NCBI GenBank assembly: GCA_963662155.1
Contig: OY759266.1
Coordinates: 61,464,911 to 61,528,910 of the forward strand
Length of the DNA stretch: 64,000 nt
Source of the DNA: Lamellibrachia columna
Lineage: Eukaryota; Annelida; Polychaeta; Sabellida; Siboglinidae
Reading direction: 5' to 3'
Part shown: positions 9,508 through 20,596 of the stretch, piece after piece
Position numbering within the stretch: position 1 is the first letter of the stretch
Layout of the letters: every line of letters starts with the position of its first letter
Made by a program: the position numbers and the translations under genes
Notes under the pieces: model-generated
Databases searched by the model: none
What the model was told of the DNA's origin: nothing
The model's input: the letters and a program-made list of their open reading frames with translations, nothing else

Positions 9508-11276
9508 TTGACAACCATCCTGTCTAAAAAAAACACTGCGAAGTATCCAGAAAAAAGCTCAGCTAATAAAATACGATCATAACAGGTCACTAGTCTCGAG
9601 GCTAAACTGGTCACAAGATCACGAAAACGCGGCAATACGTCAGATCACTTCAAAGGTAGATGACGCCATAATTTTTGCGTATACATGTGGTGCCACCTGA
9701 CGACGGTAACAGTCAAAACATGCTTCTGTTGCCAGACGGTATTCTCGGCGGATTCACGAAGCCGAGAGAGAGTCGGATAAGCGAGATTAGGCGCTATACA
9801 AATGAGTACGGCGTGCGCCATCCATATATATATAGGTCAGTGGTTTTACCGTTATCATTTTATATGCGACTGGCGCGCCACAAGACAAGGTACGTGTATA
9901 CAAATTCCTTTGTGAATCTTTGGCTGTATTTTGTACTATCCAATACATTGATTTTTAGCATTATATAAATTATTTTTGTTCGCAAAGCATACGAAAGTAG
10001 AACTATGCACATCGTAATTTTAGGCGCCAAACTCAAACGGCAAAGGCCGTGAACTGCTTAATTCGTTCTCGATCAATATACTTGTTTTATAGTTGTAAAA
10101 TGCTGTATACATTGTAAACTGTGGTATACCATGGTTTACCTGTTTCAAAACAACATGGTCATGGTATTTTACCATGGCTTCCCTGTTTCATAGCACTATG
10201 GATTACCATGGTTTCTATTGTATACCATGGCATTTACCATGGTATATTTTCATAAGGGATTTGCCCAATTCCATGGGCCGTGGACACTTGGTATTGTTAA
10301 CTTAATTGTTATGTTAATATTTCAGATGCTGTCCGAAACAATGAAGTGACAACAAATGGCACAACTTAAACCATGAGCATGACATAAATCGAGTCATCCA
10401 GGAATGGTTCCGATCTGCCTCTGTCTCTGATCAAAACATTTGTGATAAAATGTTAACAATATATAAGATAATATGCTTGTATTGAAAGTAATGACTTGGT
10501 GCTTTGCCTTTGGTGGCATTGCATTGAACAGTTAAAAAAATCCAAGAGCATTGTTTATTTAAAAGGGAACCTGGAAAAATCATAGTAAAATTATACTGTA
10601 TAATCTGTATTCATAAATATACATTTGAAAGGTTAACTGGCAGTTTAAGTTTGAATGAGCACATATATATTCATAGCAATGTCTAGGAAGGTTGCACAGT
10701 ACATTGAAATTATATAGGTCGTTGTGTACATACTGAAGCCTTTTAAGAGAGTGAGTGTGGATTTTGACTGATTGGATTAGGGGTGTTATTGAATATTCAA
10801 GTGATGCTATCTGTAATGCGTTTGTTTGCCAGTTCAGTGTTTGTACTTTCAATGTTGATATTCCCACGACTTTTGTGCCATATGCATGCTCCCCAGAATT
10901 AGGAATTACTTACTTTTTTAGGTATTCAGGAAGGTTTCTGTTGACATATTAGTGGTAACAGTTTAATTGTCATTTAAAGTTATCTTCAACTTTTATTTAG
11001 CAGTTTGACACTTTTTAGCAATGGATAGAAGTGTGTGCATTATATACTGACTGTTTGTTATAATTTTTGTCGCCCACTTCTGTAGTTTTGTTATTATGTA
11101 TACCTGTTACAATAGTTTATATGGGGTGACTTAATGTTAATAGGTATAATAAAATACATTGTGGAAGGTATCTTATTAAAACTACAACTCATATTGGTTA
11201 ATAAATTTTAAATGCCTTTGTTGGGCCTATTTCAATCTACATTGGACTTGTTGTTTTTCTGCTAATATATATTAGA
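9508..11276. other. AT-rich non-coding DNA with a cluster of CCATGG sites
   Basis: No gene recognised. Between 10129 and 10243 the hexamer CCATGG occurs five times, mostly as (T)ACCATGG(T), interleaved with GTATACCATGG. This gives overlapping short inverted repeats. The rest is AT-rich with short frames only. Confidence 0.45.
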
Positions 11277-11436
11277 CGATGATTAGCTGCTCATAGGCCT
11301 ACTGTGCCTAGTTTTGCCAAAATTAATATGTATGTGTGTGTATATATATACATATGTGTGCATATAATAATTACATATATATATATATATATTTATCAAA
11401 ACTAGGCATAGTCGGCCAATGAGCGGCTAAACATCG
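11277..11436. repeat. 40-bp imperfect inverted repeat flanking a (TA)n tract
   Basis: The left arm (11277-11316) and the reverse complement of the right arm (11397-11436) agree over 40 bp with about six mismatches. Both contain GCCTAGTTTTG and (G/A)GC(T/C)GCTCAT. The 80-bp spacer is (TA)n-rich with TATGTGTGTG. This has the form of a small MITE-like or foldback element. Confidence 0.8.
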
Positions 11437-11502
11437 GTTCAGAGGCGGCTTCCTATCGGCAGCCGCTTATGAGCCGTCATCGGCCCGCACGCGGAAGCCG
11501 AT

Positions 11503-12250
11503 TGTAGCCTCGGGCCCCATATTGAAAACAACTTCGTCTTTTGGTTGAGATACTGATGTTTATTGTGTAACACCGTGAAAACTGTGAAAAGAAATAATAA
11601 CTATTAACAAACAGTTTTGCACCATATCTATATGTAAATGGTATACTATACTAAAGGTGGCTGACTCATTTACTCATCAATGATTAAAATAGTCACACTA
11701 AGTGGTCTAAAGCTGGTTGCACGTATGTTATCTTGTAAGTATTCCCATATATTAACACATCTAACACATAGCATTGATATGATCAAGGCACAGACACATG
11801 CACTAACACAATGAATGTATAATCGAATAAGTAATGTCACTATAGATACAACTGTCTCATATTTATACAGTACTATGTGGATAGATAGCCTTATATTTGA
11901 TAATGATAAGTTCATAACATTTGGGAAAGTACATGGTACAGCGTACTATATCGTGAGAATGATCTTAACATCAAGTTTAACCATGGAAAACAAGACATTT
12001 GTAATACTAATACAGTCTAAGTGATTCTTGGTTATTCATTAGTTTGCTACATACCTCGTTGCGTCTAATATGGCACTCAGGTAGTCAGATGTTCATAGAT
12101 TGAGTTCTTTGTTCTATTCTGTGGAAGCTGCCATGCCATTGCTGTAGGACAGATCACTCGGCAGAACACTGTGTTCCTACTCAATTTTGATTACAAGTTT
12201 AGATAATTATAGTGTCAACTAGTAACATATATCATTTGGACTGATATACA
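11503..12250 (-). repeat. BEL/Pao 3' LTR (left)
   Basis: Aligns with 19852-20596 from TGTAGCCTCGGG to GATATACA. The only sizeable difference is a short indel region just after the start (GGGCCCCATATTGAAAACAA versus GGGTTATATTATAATAA). Short frames in both LTRs are shadows. Confidence 0.93.
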
Positions 12251-12634
12251 ATTATGTGTTACATGAAACTATTATCATAATCAGTTAGACACACAGACTC
12301 TTACTGCTAGGTAACATAAACAAAACTATGTTGCTCAGCGTGTGAATCAACCATCTCCTGTCACTAATACAGGGGCCACAGGGTTTCCCTAAGGTGGACA
12401 ATTCACCTCCCATGACCTGTAAAGTCCCAAACACAGGCTGTCTACACTAATGGGTTTCAGGGATCCCCTGGTCAATGGCTCTCGGTGACAGCGCTGAGTG
12501 ATGTGCTCACTAGACTGAGAGTGAATCAGCTGTTGTGTTCACTGTCATTTACACTCCCACCCAAATCACATGTGATTTTTTTTCTGAGAAACGAAATAAT
12601 AAATTCTTTACTCCCACCCGTAGGCAGAGTACAA
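12251..12634 (-). other. BEL/Pao 3' untranslated region
   Basis: Lies between the end of the integrase/DUF5641 frame and the 3' LTR. No reading frame of note. I do not see a clear polypurine tract next to the LTR on the minus strand. Confidence 0.6.
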
Positions 12635-14484
12635 TTATTTAGAGTCTACATCTGCTCCGTTTTCCACCAACAACGTCAGCTTGTGGATTGGCCTCTCCAA
12701 ATATGTGGCCCTCTTGGTTCGCTTGCCCTGCTTCGTGAGGCTAGAGTCAGCCACAAGCAACCTCACCTTCCGCACAAGATTGTCCTTGCTGGGCATTGTT
12801 TCAACTACCCGTGCCAACTTCCAGTGGCTTCGCACAAGATCCTCTTCCTTCAACAGTACTACATCTCCCACTTGAATGTTTCTTTGTTTCTTATTCCACT
12901 TTTGTCTGATTTGTAAATTTGCCAGATATTCCCTTTTCCACCTAGACCAGAACTGGTTCGCCAGATACTGTAAGCGTCTCCATCGCTTTCTGGCATAGAC
13001 ATCTTCTTTCTGGAAGTTTCCTGGTGGTGGCATCACAATTCCTGATTTCATTGTGAGTAAATGGTTAGGCGTCAGCGCTTCTGGTCCACACGGGTCGTTG
13101 ATGTTCTCAATGGCGAGTGGTCGGCTGTTTACAATCGCCATTGTTTCATACAGGAAAGTCCTGAGGGAAGAGTTGTCCAGCCTTGAGTTGGTCTGACTGA
13201 AGATGGCCGTCAAGATATTTCAGATCGTACGTATCTTCCGTTCCCAAACACCTCCCATATGACTGGAGGAGGGCACATTCAGCACGAAATCACATCCATG
13301 TGCCTCAAGAAACACTTGTACGCTCTTTTCGTTGATTTCTTTAAACGCTCTTGCCAGTTCATGCTGCGCTCCGATGAAGTTGGTGCCCTGGTCAGACTGT
13401 AGTAGCCTCACTGTGCCGCGCAGGGCGATGAAACATCGTAGTGCATTGATGAAGGCATCAGTCGTCATATCATCAAGCATCTCAATGTGTGAACTGCTCG
13501 GGATGACATGCAGGTGAAGAGCAGTCCGAATCTTTTGAGCTCCTTCCGTCCCTCCTTGACGATGAATGGGCCGAAACAGTCAAAGCCACAGTATGTGAAT
13601 GGTGATGAGGGCTCCACCCTTTCTTCTGGTAAGTCTGCCATCTTCTGAACTTTGGTTCGACCACGGAGTCTTCTGCACTGCACACATTTGTAGATATGAG
13701 ATGAGACGGCAGAGCTGATTCCTACTATCCAGAATTCTCTTGACCGCATTTCATTCACGGTCATGCCTCTTCTCTGGTGTGCCACCTTCTCGTGACAGTG
13801 TTTGATCACCAACTGTGTGACATGACCCTTTTTTGGGAGGATCATTGGATGTTTCACACGGTAGTGGAGAGAATATGACATTGTGAGCCGTCCTCCAACT
13901 CTTAGGATTCCATCTTTGTCCAGGAATGGGTCCAGCATGTAGAGTTGACTCCGTTCCTTCATCATCTCATCACTCGAACCATTCTTGAGTTGACCGATCT
14001 CTTCAGCGAAGGCTTCGTACTGGACCATCTTTACGATCATCTGTTGAGCCTTTTCTCTGTCGTCCTCAGAAGCCACTTGGTTATTACCCTCCTTCATTGG
14101 GTTTCTTCTTCTTGAGAGGAATCGTTGCAGTACGGCTATTCCTTTGGCAGCTCTTGACCAGTTGGAGAAGTGTTCTAGGCGTCTAAGCATTGATGTTTCG
14201 CCTTGGGACCTTAATGCGTGGACATGTCCGTGTTTCACTTCTGGGTCATCTGGAAGCAGTTCTCTGTGATTGTTCTCTTCCTCAGGTAATTCTCGCTCCC
14301 ACAAAAAGGAGGGTCCTGAGAATCAGTTCGACGAAATCAATTCCGTTGCGCCCAAACCACGGGATGCGTAGTCGGCCGGGTTCTTCTCTGTGGCGACATA
14401 GTTCAATTGGTTCGGTTCAGTGGCTTCTTTAATCAATTGAATCCGATTTGCTACGTAAACGTGAAAGCGTTTTGCATCGTTTCA
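12635..14484 (-). pseudogene. BEL/Pao integrase and C-terminal DUF5641 domain, broken
   Basis: In minus-strand order: a C-terminal RNase H tail (HVYVANRIQLIKEAT, NPADYASRG); an HHCC-type zinc module (HCHEKVAHQRRGM...CVQCRRLRG); the integrase core with DCFGPF, LQSDQGTNF and GVWERKIRT (the D, D and E blocks); then the DUF5641 region (MAIVNSRPL, ALTPNHLL, FWSRWKREYLANLQ, VGDVVLLKEE). It would insert the DNA copy into the host genome. The breaks are in-frame TGA codons at 14482-14484, near 14321 and at 13220-13222, and a frameshift near 13470 inside the core after SSRAVH. Confidence 0.9.
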
Positions 14485-14838
14485 AATATATCCCAGGACG
14501 ACCTTTGAGACTGTCCAGAAATACTCGGACACGTCTTCATACTCCAGCTCCTGATGGAGTAAGGTGCTGACTTTCACAGAGACCATTGCAGCTTGTAGTT
14601 CCAATCTTGGAATTGTGACGACCCGTAATGGTGTCACTCTGGCCTTTCCCATGACAAGGGAGCAGTGCACATTGTTCGCATCATCAACCAGTCTCAGATA
14701 CGAACATTGGCCATAACCTGTCATACTTGCATCAGAGAAGTGGTGCAGTTCGTGCTTCTCCACCTTCCCCAACGTCTCTGGCTGGAAGCCTCTTGGGATC
14801 TTGATGTTGGCTAATTCAGGTAGATCTTCTCTCCATCT
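14485..14838 (-). pseudogene. BEL/Pao RNase H region
   Basis: Directly follows the minisatellite on the minus strand: RWREDLPELANIKIPRGF, HHFSDASMTGYGQCSYLRL (first catalytic Asp), VMGKARVTPL, TIPRLELQAAMV (Glu) and EYFWTVSKVVLGYI. BEL elements normally have WTDSK at the last motif. Here the Asp is Val, which should abolish RNase H activity. The frame ends at the TGA at 14482. Confidence 0.85.
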
Positions 14839-14839
14839 T

Positions 14840-15663
14840 GGTCGCAGTTCTTCTGACCGTGGCTCGTCCCAGCCTGCACCGTCCCTGCACCTCTGGTCGC
14901 AGTTCTTCTGACCGTGGCTCGTCCCAGCCTGCACCGTCCCTGCACCTCTGGTCGCAGTTCTTCTGACCGTGGCTCGTCCCAGCCTGCGACGCCCCTGCAC
15001 CTCTGGTCGCAGTTCTTCTGACCGTGGCTCGTCCCAGCCTGCGCCGTCCCTCACCTCTGGTCGCAGTTCTTCTGACCGTGGCTCGTCCCAGCCTGCACCT
15101 TCCCTGCACCTCTGATCGCAGTTCTTCTGACCGTGGCTCGTCCCAGCCTGCGCCGTCCCTGCACCTCTGGTCGCAGTTCTTCTGACCGTGGCTCGTCCCA
15201 GCCTGCACCTTCCCTGCTCCTCTGGTCGCAGTTCTTCTGACCGTGGCTCGTCCCAGCCTGCGCCGTCCCTGCACCTCTGGTCGCAGTTCTTCTCACCGTG
15301 GCTCGTCCCAGCCTGCGACGCCCCTGCACCTCTGGTCGCAGTTCTTCTGACCGTGGCTTGTCCCAGCCTGCGCCGTCCCTGCACCTCTGGTCGCAGTTCT
15401 TCCGACCGTGGCTCGTCCCAGCCTGCGCCGCCCCTGCACCTCTGGTCGCAGTTCTTCTGACCGTGGCTCGTCCCAGCCTGCGCCGCCCCCGCACCTCTGG
15501 TCGCAGTTCTTCTGATCGCGGCTCGTCCCAGCCTGCGCCGCCCCTGCACCTCTGGTCGCAGTTCTTCTGACCGTGGCTCGTGCCAGCCTGCGCCGCCCCT
15601 GCACCTCTGGTCGCAGTTCTTCTGAAAGTGGCTCGTCCCAGCCTGCGCCGCCCCTGCACCTCT
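14840..15663 (-). repeat. 55-bp minisatellite made from BEL pol coding sequence, 15 copies
   Basis: Unit starts fall at 14840, 14895, 14950, 15005, 15059 (one copy is 54 bp), and then every 55 bp to 15609. Each unit encodes on the minus strand the segment CR(D/G)GAGWDEPxSEELRP. This is the single-copy linker between the RT thumb and RNase H in BEL pol. The flanking pol sequence is in place: ILQE on the RT side and RWREDLPELANIKIPRGF on the RNase H side. Because 55 is 3 x 18 + 1, all three minus frames stay open, giving spurious long frames of up to 403 aa. Confidence 0.95.
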
Positions 15664-15821
15664 CTTGCAAGATCTACTTCCCGGTAAGCACAAATGGTGC
15701 CAGAAAGCCCAGTGTGTCGTAAACAGATGCTACAGTGGACAGGATGTATCGACGGGTCAGTGGACAGGATGTCTCGACGGGTCAGTGGTTGATGCTACAG
15801 TGGACAGGATGCCGCGACGGG
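15664..15821 (-). pseudogene. BEL/Pao RT thumb with small internal duplication
   Basis: The minus strand encodes [19 protein letters not shown], then two further partial copies of the TGACCCGTCG...CATCCTGTCCAC segment, before resuming with the expected ASVYD-like region (here frame-broken), LGFLAPF-like sequence and a TAG in place of a Gln codon before ILQE. The three related segments near 15735-15835 form a 25-40 bp tandem duplication. Confidence 0.7.
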
Positions 15822-17726
15822 TCAGTGGTTGATCCATGAGCACAAGTCGGAACTGGAAACTGTCTGATTCCACATTCCGAGTGCTCTTTCAATCAGTAGA
15901 TCATCAAAGGACAAGTCTAGGTCATTGATGTCGTTTGCGCGCTCAGAGCCTGGAATCATCCCCATTACCTCACGACTGTTGGAAATGAACTTGTGTAGTC
16001 TGAGATTCCCCACATATCTCTTGCTTCCTTGATCAGCTTCTTGGCACTTTTGACTGAATCCACACTTGTCAGGCCATCATCGACGTAGAAATTCTTCCTA
16101 ATGAAGTAGGCCGCTTCTGGGCTATCTTCTTCATAATCTTTGGCGATCTGCTTGAGCTCATAATTGGCACATCCAGGTGAGGAAGTGGCTCCGAACAAAT
16201 GGACATTCATTCTGTAGTCCTTTTTCATCCAGGAACCTGATGTAATTTCGGTCTTTCTCGTCCACTCTGAATTGATGGAACATCTTCTCCACATCGCACA
16301 TTAGTGCGATGCGTTCTTGTCGGAATCTGACCAGAACACCTATCAGACCGTTGGTCAGATCGGGTCCCTGCAGAATGTGGTCGTTAAGGGAAGTTCCTTG
16401 ACAATATGCACTACAGTCAAAAACAACTCTTATCTTATCTGGTTTCTTCGGGTGGTACACCCCGTGATGTGGTACGTACCAGGCTGGCACACCGTTGAGC
16501 TCTTCTGCAGGGTTTCTCCGTGTCGCCATGAGCTCTGTAAGCTCGTCCATGAATGTTTTATAGTCTCGGAAATAGTTCTCGTCTGATTTGAAACGGCGTC
16601 TGAGATGACTGAACCGGCGCAGTGCTACGTTTCCGTTGTTGGGTAGGCCGTGTCCTGAATGGCAGTGGCATGCTGTAGGCTCATCCTCCTGTTGGTGGGT
16701 GCCATTGCCAATTTTCTCCAAGAACAGCATATCCTCCTGGGACATATGTTTGTCCCCCTTTGAGCCATATGTGAAGTCTGATTCAAGTATTCTGGTTATT
16801 TCCGTTGGCGGAATATCCATCACTTCTTTCACCGTTGTCTTGGCGACGAATCGCACTTCTTGGCGATGTGCCTCCTGTTCAGTGCGAGGTCTTAGCTGCT
16901 CTTGGATTTCTTTCACCACAACTATGTGTGTTGTTTCTATCGCATCCCCGTCCTCGTATGGATCGGTGCCTCCCACAGTACTCCAACCTAGGTCCGTCTG
17001 TATAGCGAAAGGTTGGTTACCCTCTCCTGTGATGTAGCTTCTTGGGGCCAGAGCCAGAGGACAGTTGTATCCTATCAACAGTCCTACCTCACAGTCTTGC
17101 ATTGGATGCATCAGGTGCGCGATTCGTCTCAGGTGGGGCCACTTCTTGGCAAAGGTTGGTGTCGGGATGTGAGATCTGTCGGTAGGGATAAAGTTCCTTG
17201 AGTAAGTGATGGGCAGGTCGATAAACATGTCTGAATCGTAGCCCCTCACCTGGAGACCTCTTAGCTTCTGGTAACGTATCAAGTTGTCACGCGCTGACAT
17301 TATTGACAGCCGTAGGTTCGCTGTTTCCGAGTTTGGATCTAAGATGTCAGCGGTTTCTTCCAGTATGAAGGTGGTGTCTGATTGAGTGTCTAACAGCGCA
17401 TACAATAGGTAATCATCTCTAGGGCTGCTCTTTGACGATACCCAAACTGGTACGATCATGGTTGACATACACTCACTTCCAATGTTTGACACCTTGCTGC
17501 AGACTGCTTCTTTCTCGGGTTTCGTTACATCCTTCGACTTGTTAGATTTCTCTAGCGTCTTTGTCATTGATTCTTCACCCGATGGTTTCTGCTCCATGTG
17601 GAGACTAGTTGGGTGTCTTTTATGACATATCTTGCACGTACTCTTCTGGATGCAGCCTTTGGACATGTGTCCGTGCTGCAGGCAGCCAAAGCACAGTCCA
17701 TTCTTCTTGACGAATTCTTGTTTTTA
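15822..17726 (-). pseudogene. BEL/Pao zinc knuckle, protease and reverse transcriptase, frameshifted
   Basis: From 17726 leftward: a second zinc knuckle (CFGCLQHGHMSKGC), CKICHKRH, the A17-type protease (LLYALLDTQSDTTFI, active-site Asp), GLLIGYNCP, and the RT with VVFDCSA, GTSLNDHILQGPDLTN, FHQFRVDEKDR, HLFGATSSPGCANY and the catalytic FYVDDGLTS. Three frames are needed. The first shift is near 16230 (after RFLDEKGL) and the second near 16000 (after EARDM), followed by [13 protein letters not shown] and ERALGMWN. In the intact element this part would process gag-pol and synthesise cDNA. Confidence 0.92.
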
Positions 17727-19075
17727 TCCAACAGGTTTAACTCCGAAGGTTCGACATTCGGCCAAGACGTGACTGTTTCTTTTACACAAGAAACATGAAA
17801 GAGACTCATTGTCTTGAGTGTGTGATGCTAGTGTCCTAGCTGCATGGTTCCTTTTCTTCCTTTCGTTCATCGTCGTGCCTTTCTCCCTTTCTTTCTCTTC
17901 TTGCTCTGGGATGCCTCGTAATGATCCCAGAGATGTGACTGTATCACAGGCGATACTGGCCTCCTCAGTTATGAATTCAGCAAATTGGCCGAAGGAAGGG
18001 TACATGCCTTTGCTTTTCCACGACGCTGAAACAATTCGGCTCCAACGATTAACAACCCAATCGGGTAGTTTCTGCAGCAGCTTACGATTCTCCCTGTTGT
18101 CATTCAGGATATCCAGGCCTTTCATATCCATCATAGCGGCATGACACTGGTTGGCTCGCTCAATGGCAGAGTCGCTCCTCAACAGAAAATAGCCGCTTAT
18201 AGCTTCTCTTGTCGGTCCACTAAAGTACCTCTTCAAATAGTGGATTTTATCTTCCAATCGTTGTATTTGAGAGGATCTCCATCAAATACGGTTGGCTCTG
18301 GCGCTGGCAAACGAATCAAACTCATTGATGCAGCGAAGGTCTCAGCTAGGGCAGAGAGGTCATTGGGATGGCTGTACAGGTGTTCTCTGTTGCACCTGGG
18401 TTGGTGTGCTGTCAATGTTGATTGCAGGCAGCGTCTTTACAAACAAGTTTGACTGTTTGCTCTCCAAACCGAGCTCCTCCCTGTTGTACACGCTGACCTT
18501 TGGTTCTTCCATGCGAAGCAGTTTCTCTATCCCCTGTTGATCAAGTGCTCTTCTTTTTCTTTACATTGCAGCGTCTGCCTCCGCTCGTCTTTTTGTCTCT
18601 TCTAATTCCAGGTTATTCAATTCTTCTTCCTTCCTGGCTACTTCTCTCTGGGCCTCCAACTCAGCCCTGTGAGCGGCGGCATTCGCTTCAGCTTCCCTTG
18701 CCTTTGATGAAGTGGTGGTTGACCCGGACCGTCTCGATCTCTGGGACGATCTAAGCTCTTGGACGCTTGCGTCGATCTTGTGTTGGATGAATGTTGAGAA
18801 ATATCATCACTGGTCATTCTGAGTAGTGCCGCAGCTACAAGCAAATCCTTATCTGCCTTGAGCCGATCTATACTAAGACGGACATTTTGATCAGGAACAG
18901 CGGTGGACGTGTTCTTAAATTTTTCGTAGGTAGCTTCAGTCTGTTGACCACTTCTTCATTTTCATCAGAGGGTTGGTTGGCTGCGGTTGTCTTGGTCCAC
19001 CTCTTCGTGTTGGGAAGGATCGTATGTCATTTCCTTCGCTCTCAGTTTATACATTATGTTAGCACAGGTTAAGCA
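17724..19075 (-). pseudogene. BEL/Pao gag (DUF1759-like), degraded
   Basis: The best part (17724-18257) reads EDKIHYLKRYFSGPTREAIS, LLRSDSAIERA, LLQKLPDWVVNRWSR and FAEFITEEA, ending with a first zinc knuckle CFLCKRNSHVLAEC (Cys-x2-Cys-x4-His-x4-Cys). The adjoining LPAPEPTVFDGDPLKYNDW segment (about 18255-18310) is in another frame, so a shift lies near 18245. An in-frame TAA at 17724-17726 separates the two zinc knuckles. The N-terminal third up to about 19070 is spread over several frames and includes an Arg/Glu-rich coiled stretch. Gag would assemble the particle. Confidence 0.85.
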
Positions 19076-19107
19076 GCTAACATGGACAGCTCACAGCACA
19101 CAACAAA

Positions 19108-19430
19108 TGTACCTTGATCACCTTGACCTGATATGTACCTTGATCACCTTGACCTGATATGTACCTTGATCACCTTGACTTGATATGTACTTTGATCACC
19201 TTGACCTGATATGTACCTTGATCACCTTGACCTGATATGTACCTTGATCACCTTGACCTGATATGTACCTTGATCACCTTGACCTGATATGTATCTTGAT
19301 CACCTTGACCTGATATGTACCTTGATCACCCTGACCTGATATGTACCTTGATCACCTTGACCTGATATGTACCTTGATCACCTTGATATGATATGGACCT
19401 TAATCACCTTGACCTGATATGCAATTTGAA
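19108..19430. repeat. 26-bp minisatellite in the BEL leader, about 12 copies
   Basis: TGTACCTTGATCACCTTGACCTGATA repeats head to tail with few substitutions. It lies between gag and the 5' LTR, in the untranslated leader of the element. Confidence 0.93.
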
Positions 19431-19851
19431 CAGTGATTAGCAACACTAATGACACAAGTACAAATAATAGATATCAAACCACTTTTCTAACAAAAACTAA
19501 TGAACCACATATAAATCAAATGTTCATTATACTTCTTGTTCACCTTTGTGACCTCTTCTTTTGCTCTATGTCGAGTGTCACTTTAACTAACAACTTGCAA
19601 CCAATTCTTGTATTGTTTACGACTGTTTCTATGGTCCTTATGACCATAACACACCCAACTTATTTGAGTGTGCTCGTGGTTGATCGTAAACAATTGCAAT
19701 CGTTGGTTACAGTCACTCGAAGTCGGCGAATGTCATCACTGTTGCTGGGGTTCTGTGTAGGACGTCTTACTTAATCGTCGTCCATCAGAAGTCTTGGGTC
19801 GTTGTCATCTCATGTCGACGTCGTCGTTCTCGGAAGACGTCGAGTTTTCAC
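19431..19851 (-). other. BEL/Pao leader next to the 5' LTR
   Basis: Non-coding leader. The sequence abutting the LTR on the minus strand (GTGAAAACTCGACG) does not start with TGG, so I cannot name a tRNA primer. The stretch 19790-19840 is rich in GTCGTC/GACGTCG. Confidence 0.5.
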
Positions 19852-20596
19852 TGTAGCCTCGGGTTATATTATAATAACTTCGTCTTTTGGTTGAGATACT
19901 GATGTTTATTGTGTAACACCGTGAAAACTGTGAAAAGAAATAATAACTATTAACAAACAGTTTTGCACCATATCTATATGTAAATGGTATACTATACTAA
20001 AGGTGGCTGACTCATTTACTCATCAATGATTAAAATAGTCACACTAAGTGGTCTAAAGCTGGTTGCACGTATGTTATCTTGTAAGTATTCCCATATATTA
20101 ACACATCTAACACATAGCATTGATATGATCAAAGCATAGACACATGCACTAACACAATGAATGTATAATCGAATAAGTAATGTCACTATAGTTACAACTG
20201 TCTCATATTTATACAGTACTATGTAGATAGACAGCCTTATATTTGATAATGATAAGTTCATAACATTTGGGAAAGTACATGGTACAGCGTACTATATCGT
20301 GAGACTGATCTTAACATCAAGTTTAACCATGGAAAACAAGACATTTGTAATACTAATACAGTCTAAGTGATTCTTGGTTATTCATTAGTTTGCTACATAC
20401 CTCGTTGCGTCTAATATGGCACTCAGGTAGTCAGATGTTCATAGATTGAGTTCTTTGTTCTATTCTGTGTAAGCTGCCATGCCATTGCTGTAAGACAGAT
20501 CACTCGGCAGAACACTGTGTTCCTACTCAATTTTGATTACAAGTTTAGATAATTATAGTGTCAACTAGTAATACATATCATTTGGACTGATATACA
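19852..20596 (-). repeat. BEL/Pao 5' LTR (right)
   Basis: Partner of 11503-12250. It starts TGTAGCCTCGGG and ends GATATACA on the plus strand. It would contain the promoter for the minus-strand element. Confidence 0.93.

Larger units (their letters stand above)
11503..20596 (-). mobile_element. BEL/Pao LTR retrotransposon, complete length but defective
   Basis: Two near-identical about 746-bp LTRs (11503-12250 and 19852-20596, TG...CA ends) bound a minus-strand internal region. It encodes gag (DUF1759-like plus zinc knuckles), aspartic protease, RT, RNase H, integrase and a DUF5641-type C-terminus, which is the BEL/Pao order. By eye the LTRs differ at about 10-15 positions, so insertion is fairly recent. 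Flanks are CCGAT on the left and CCAAT on the right, a possible 5-bp target duplication with one change. Coding is broken by several frameshifts and stops and by a large internal minisatellite. No obvious TGG-type primer site or polypurine tract sits at the inner LTR edges. Confidence 0.93.

Noticed and set aside
11670..11915. 81-codon frame conserved at 11670 and 20016
   Set aside because: It is inside the two BEL LTRs. The repetition reflects LTR identity, not a gene.
14482..15693. A 403-codon minus frame and overlapping frames that look like a novel repetitive protein
   Set aside because: All three frames are open because a 55-bp BEL pol segment without stops is repeated. The real content is the broken pol gene.
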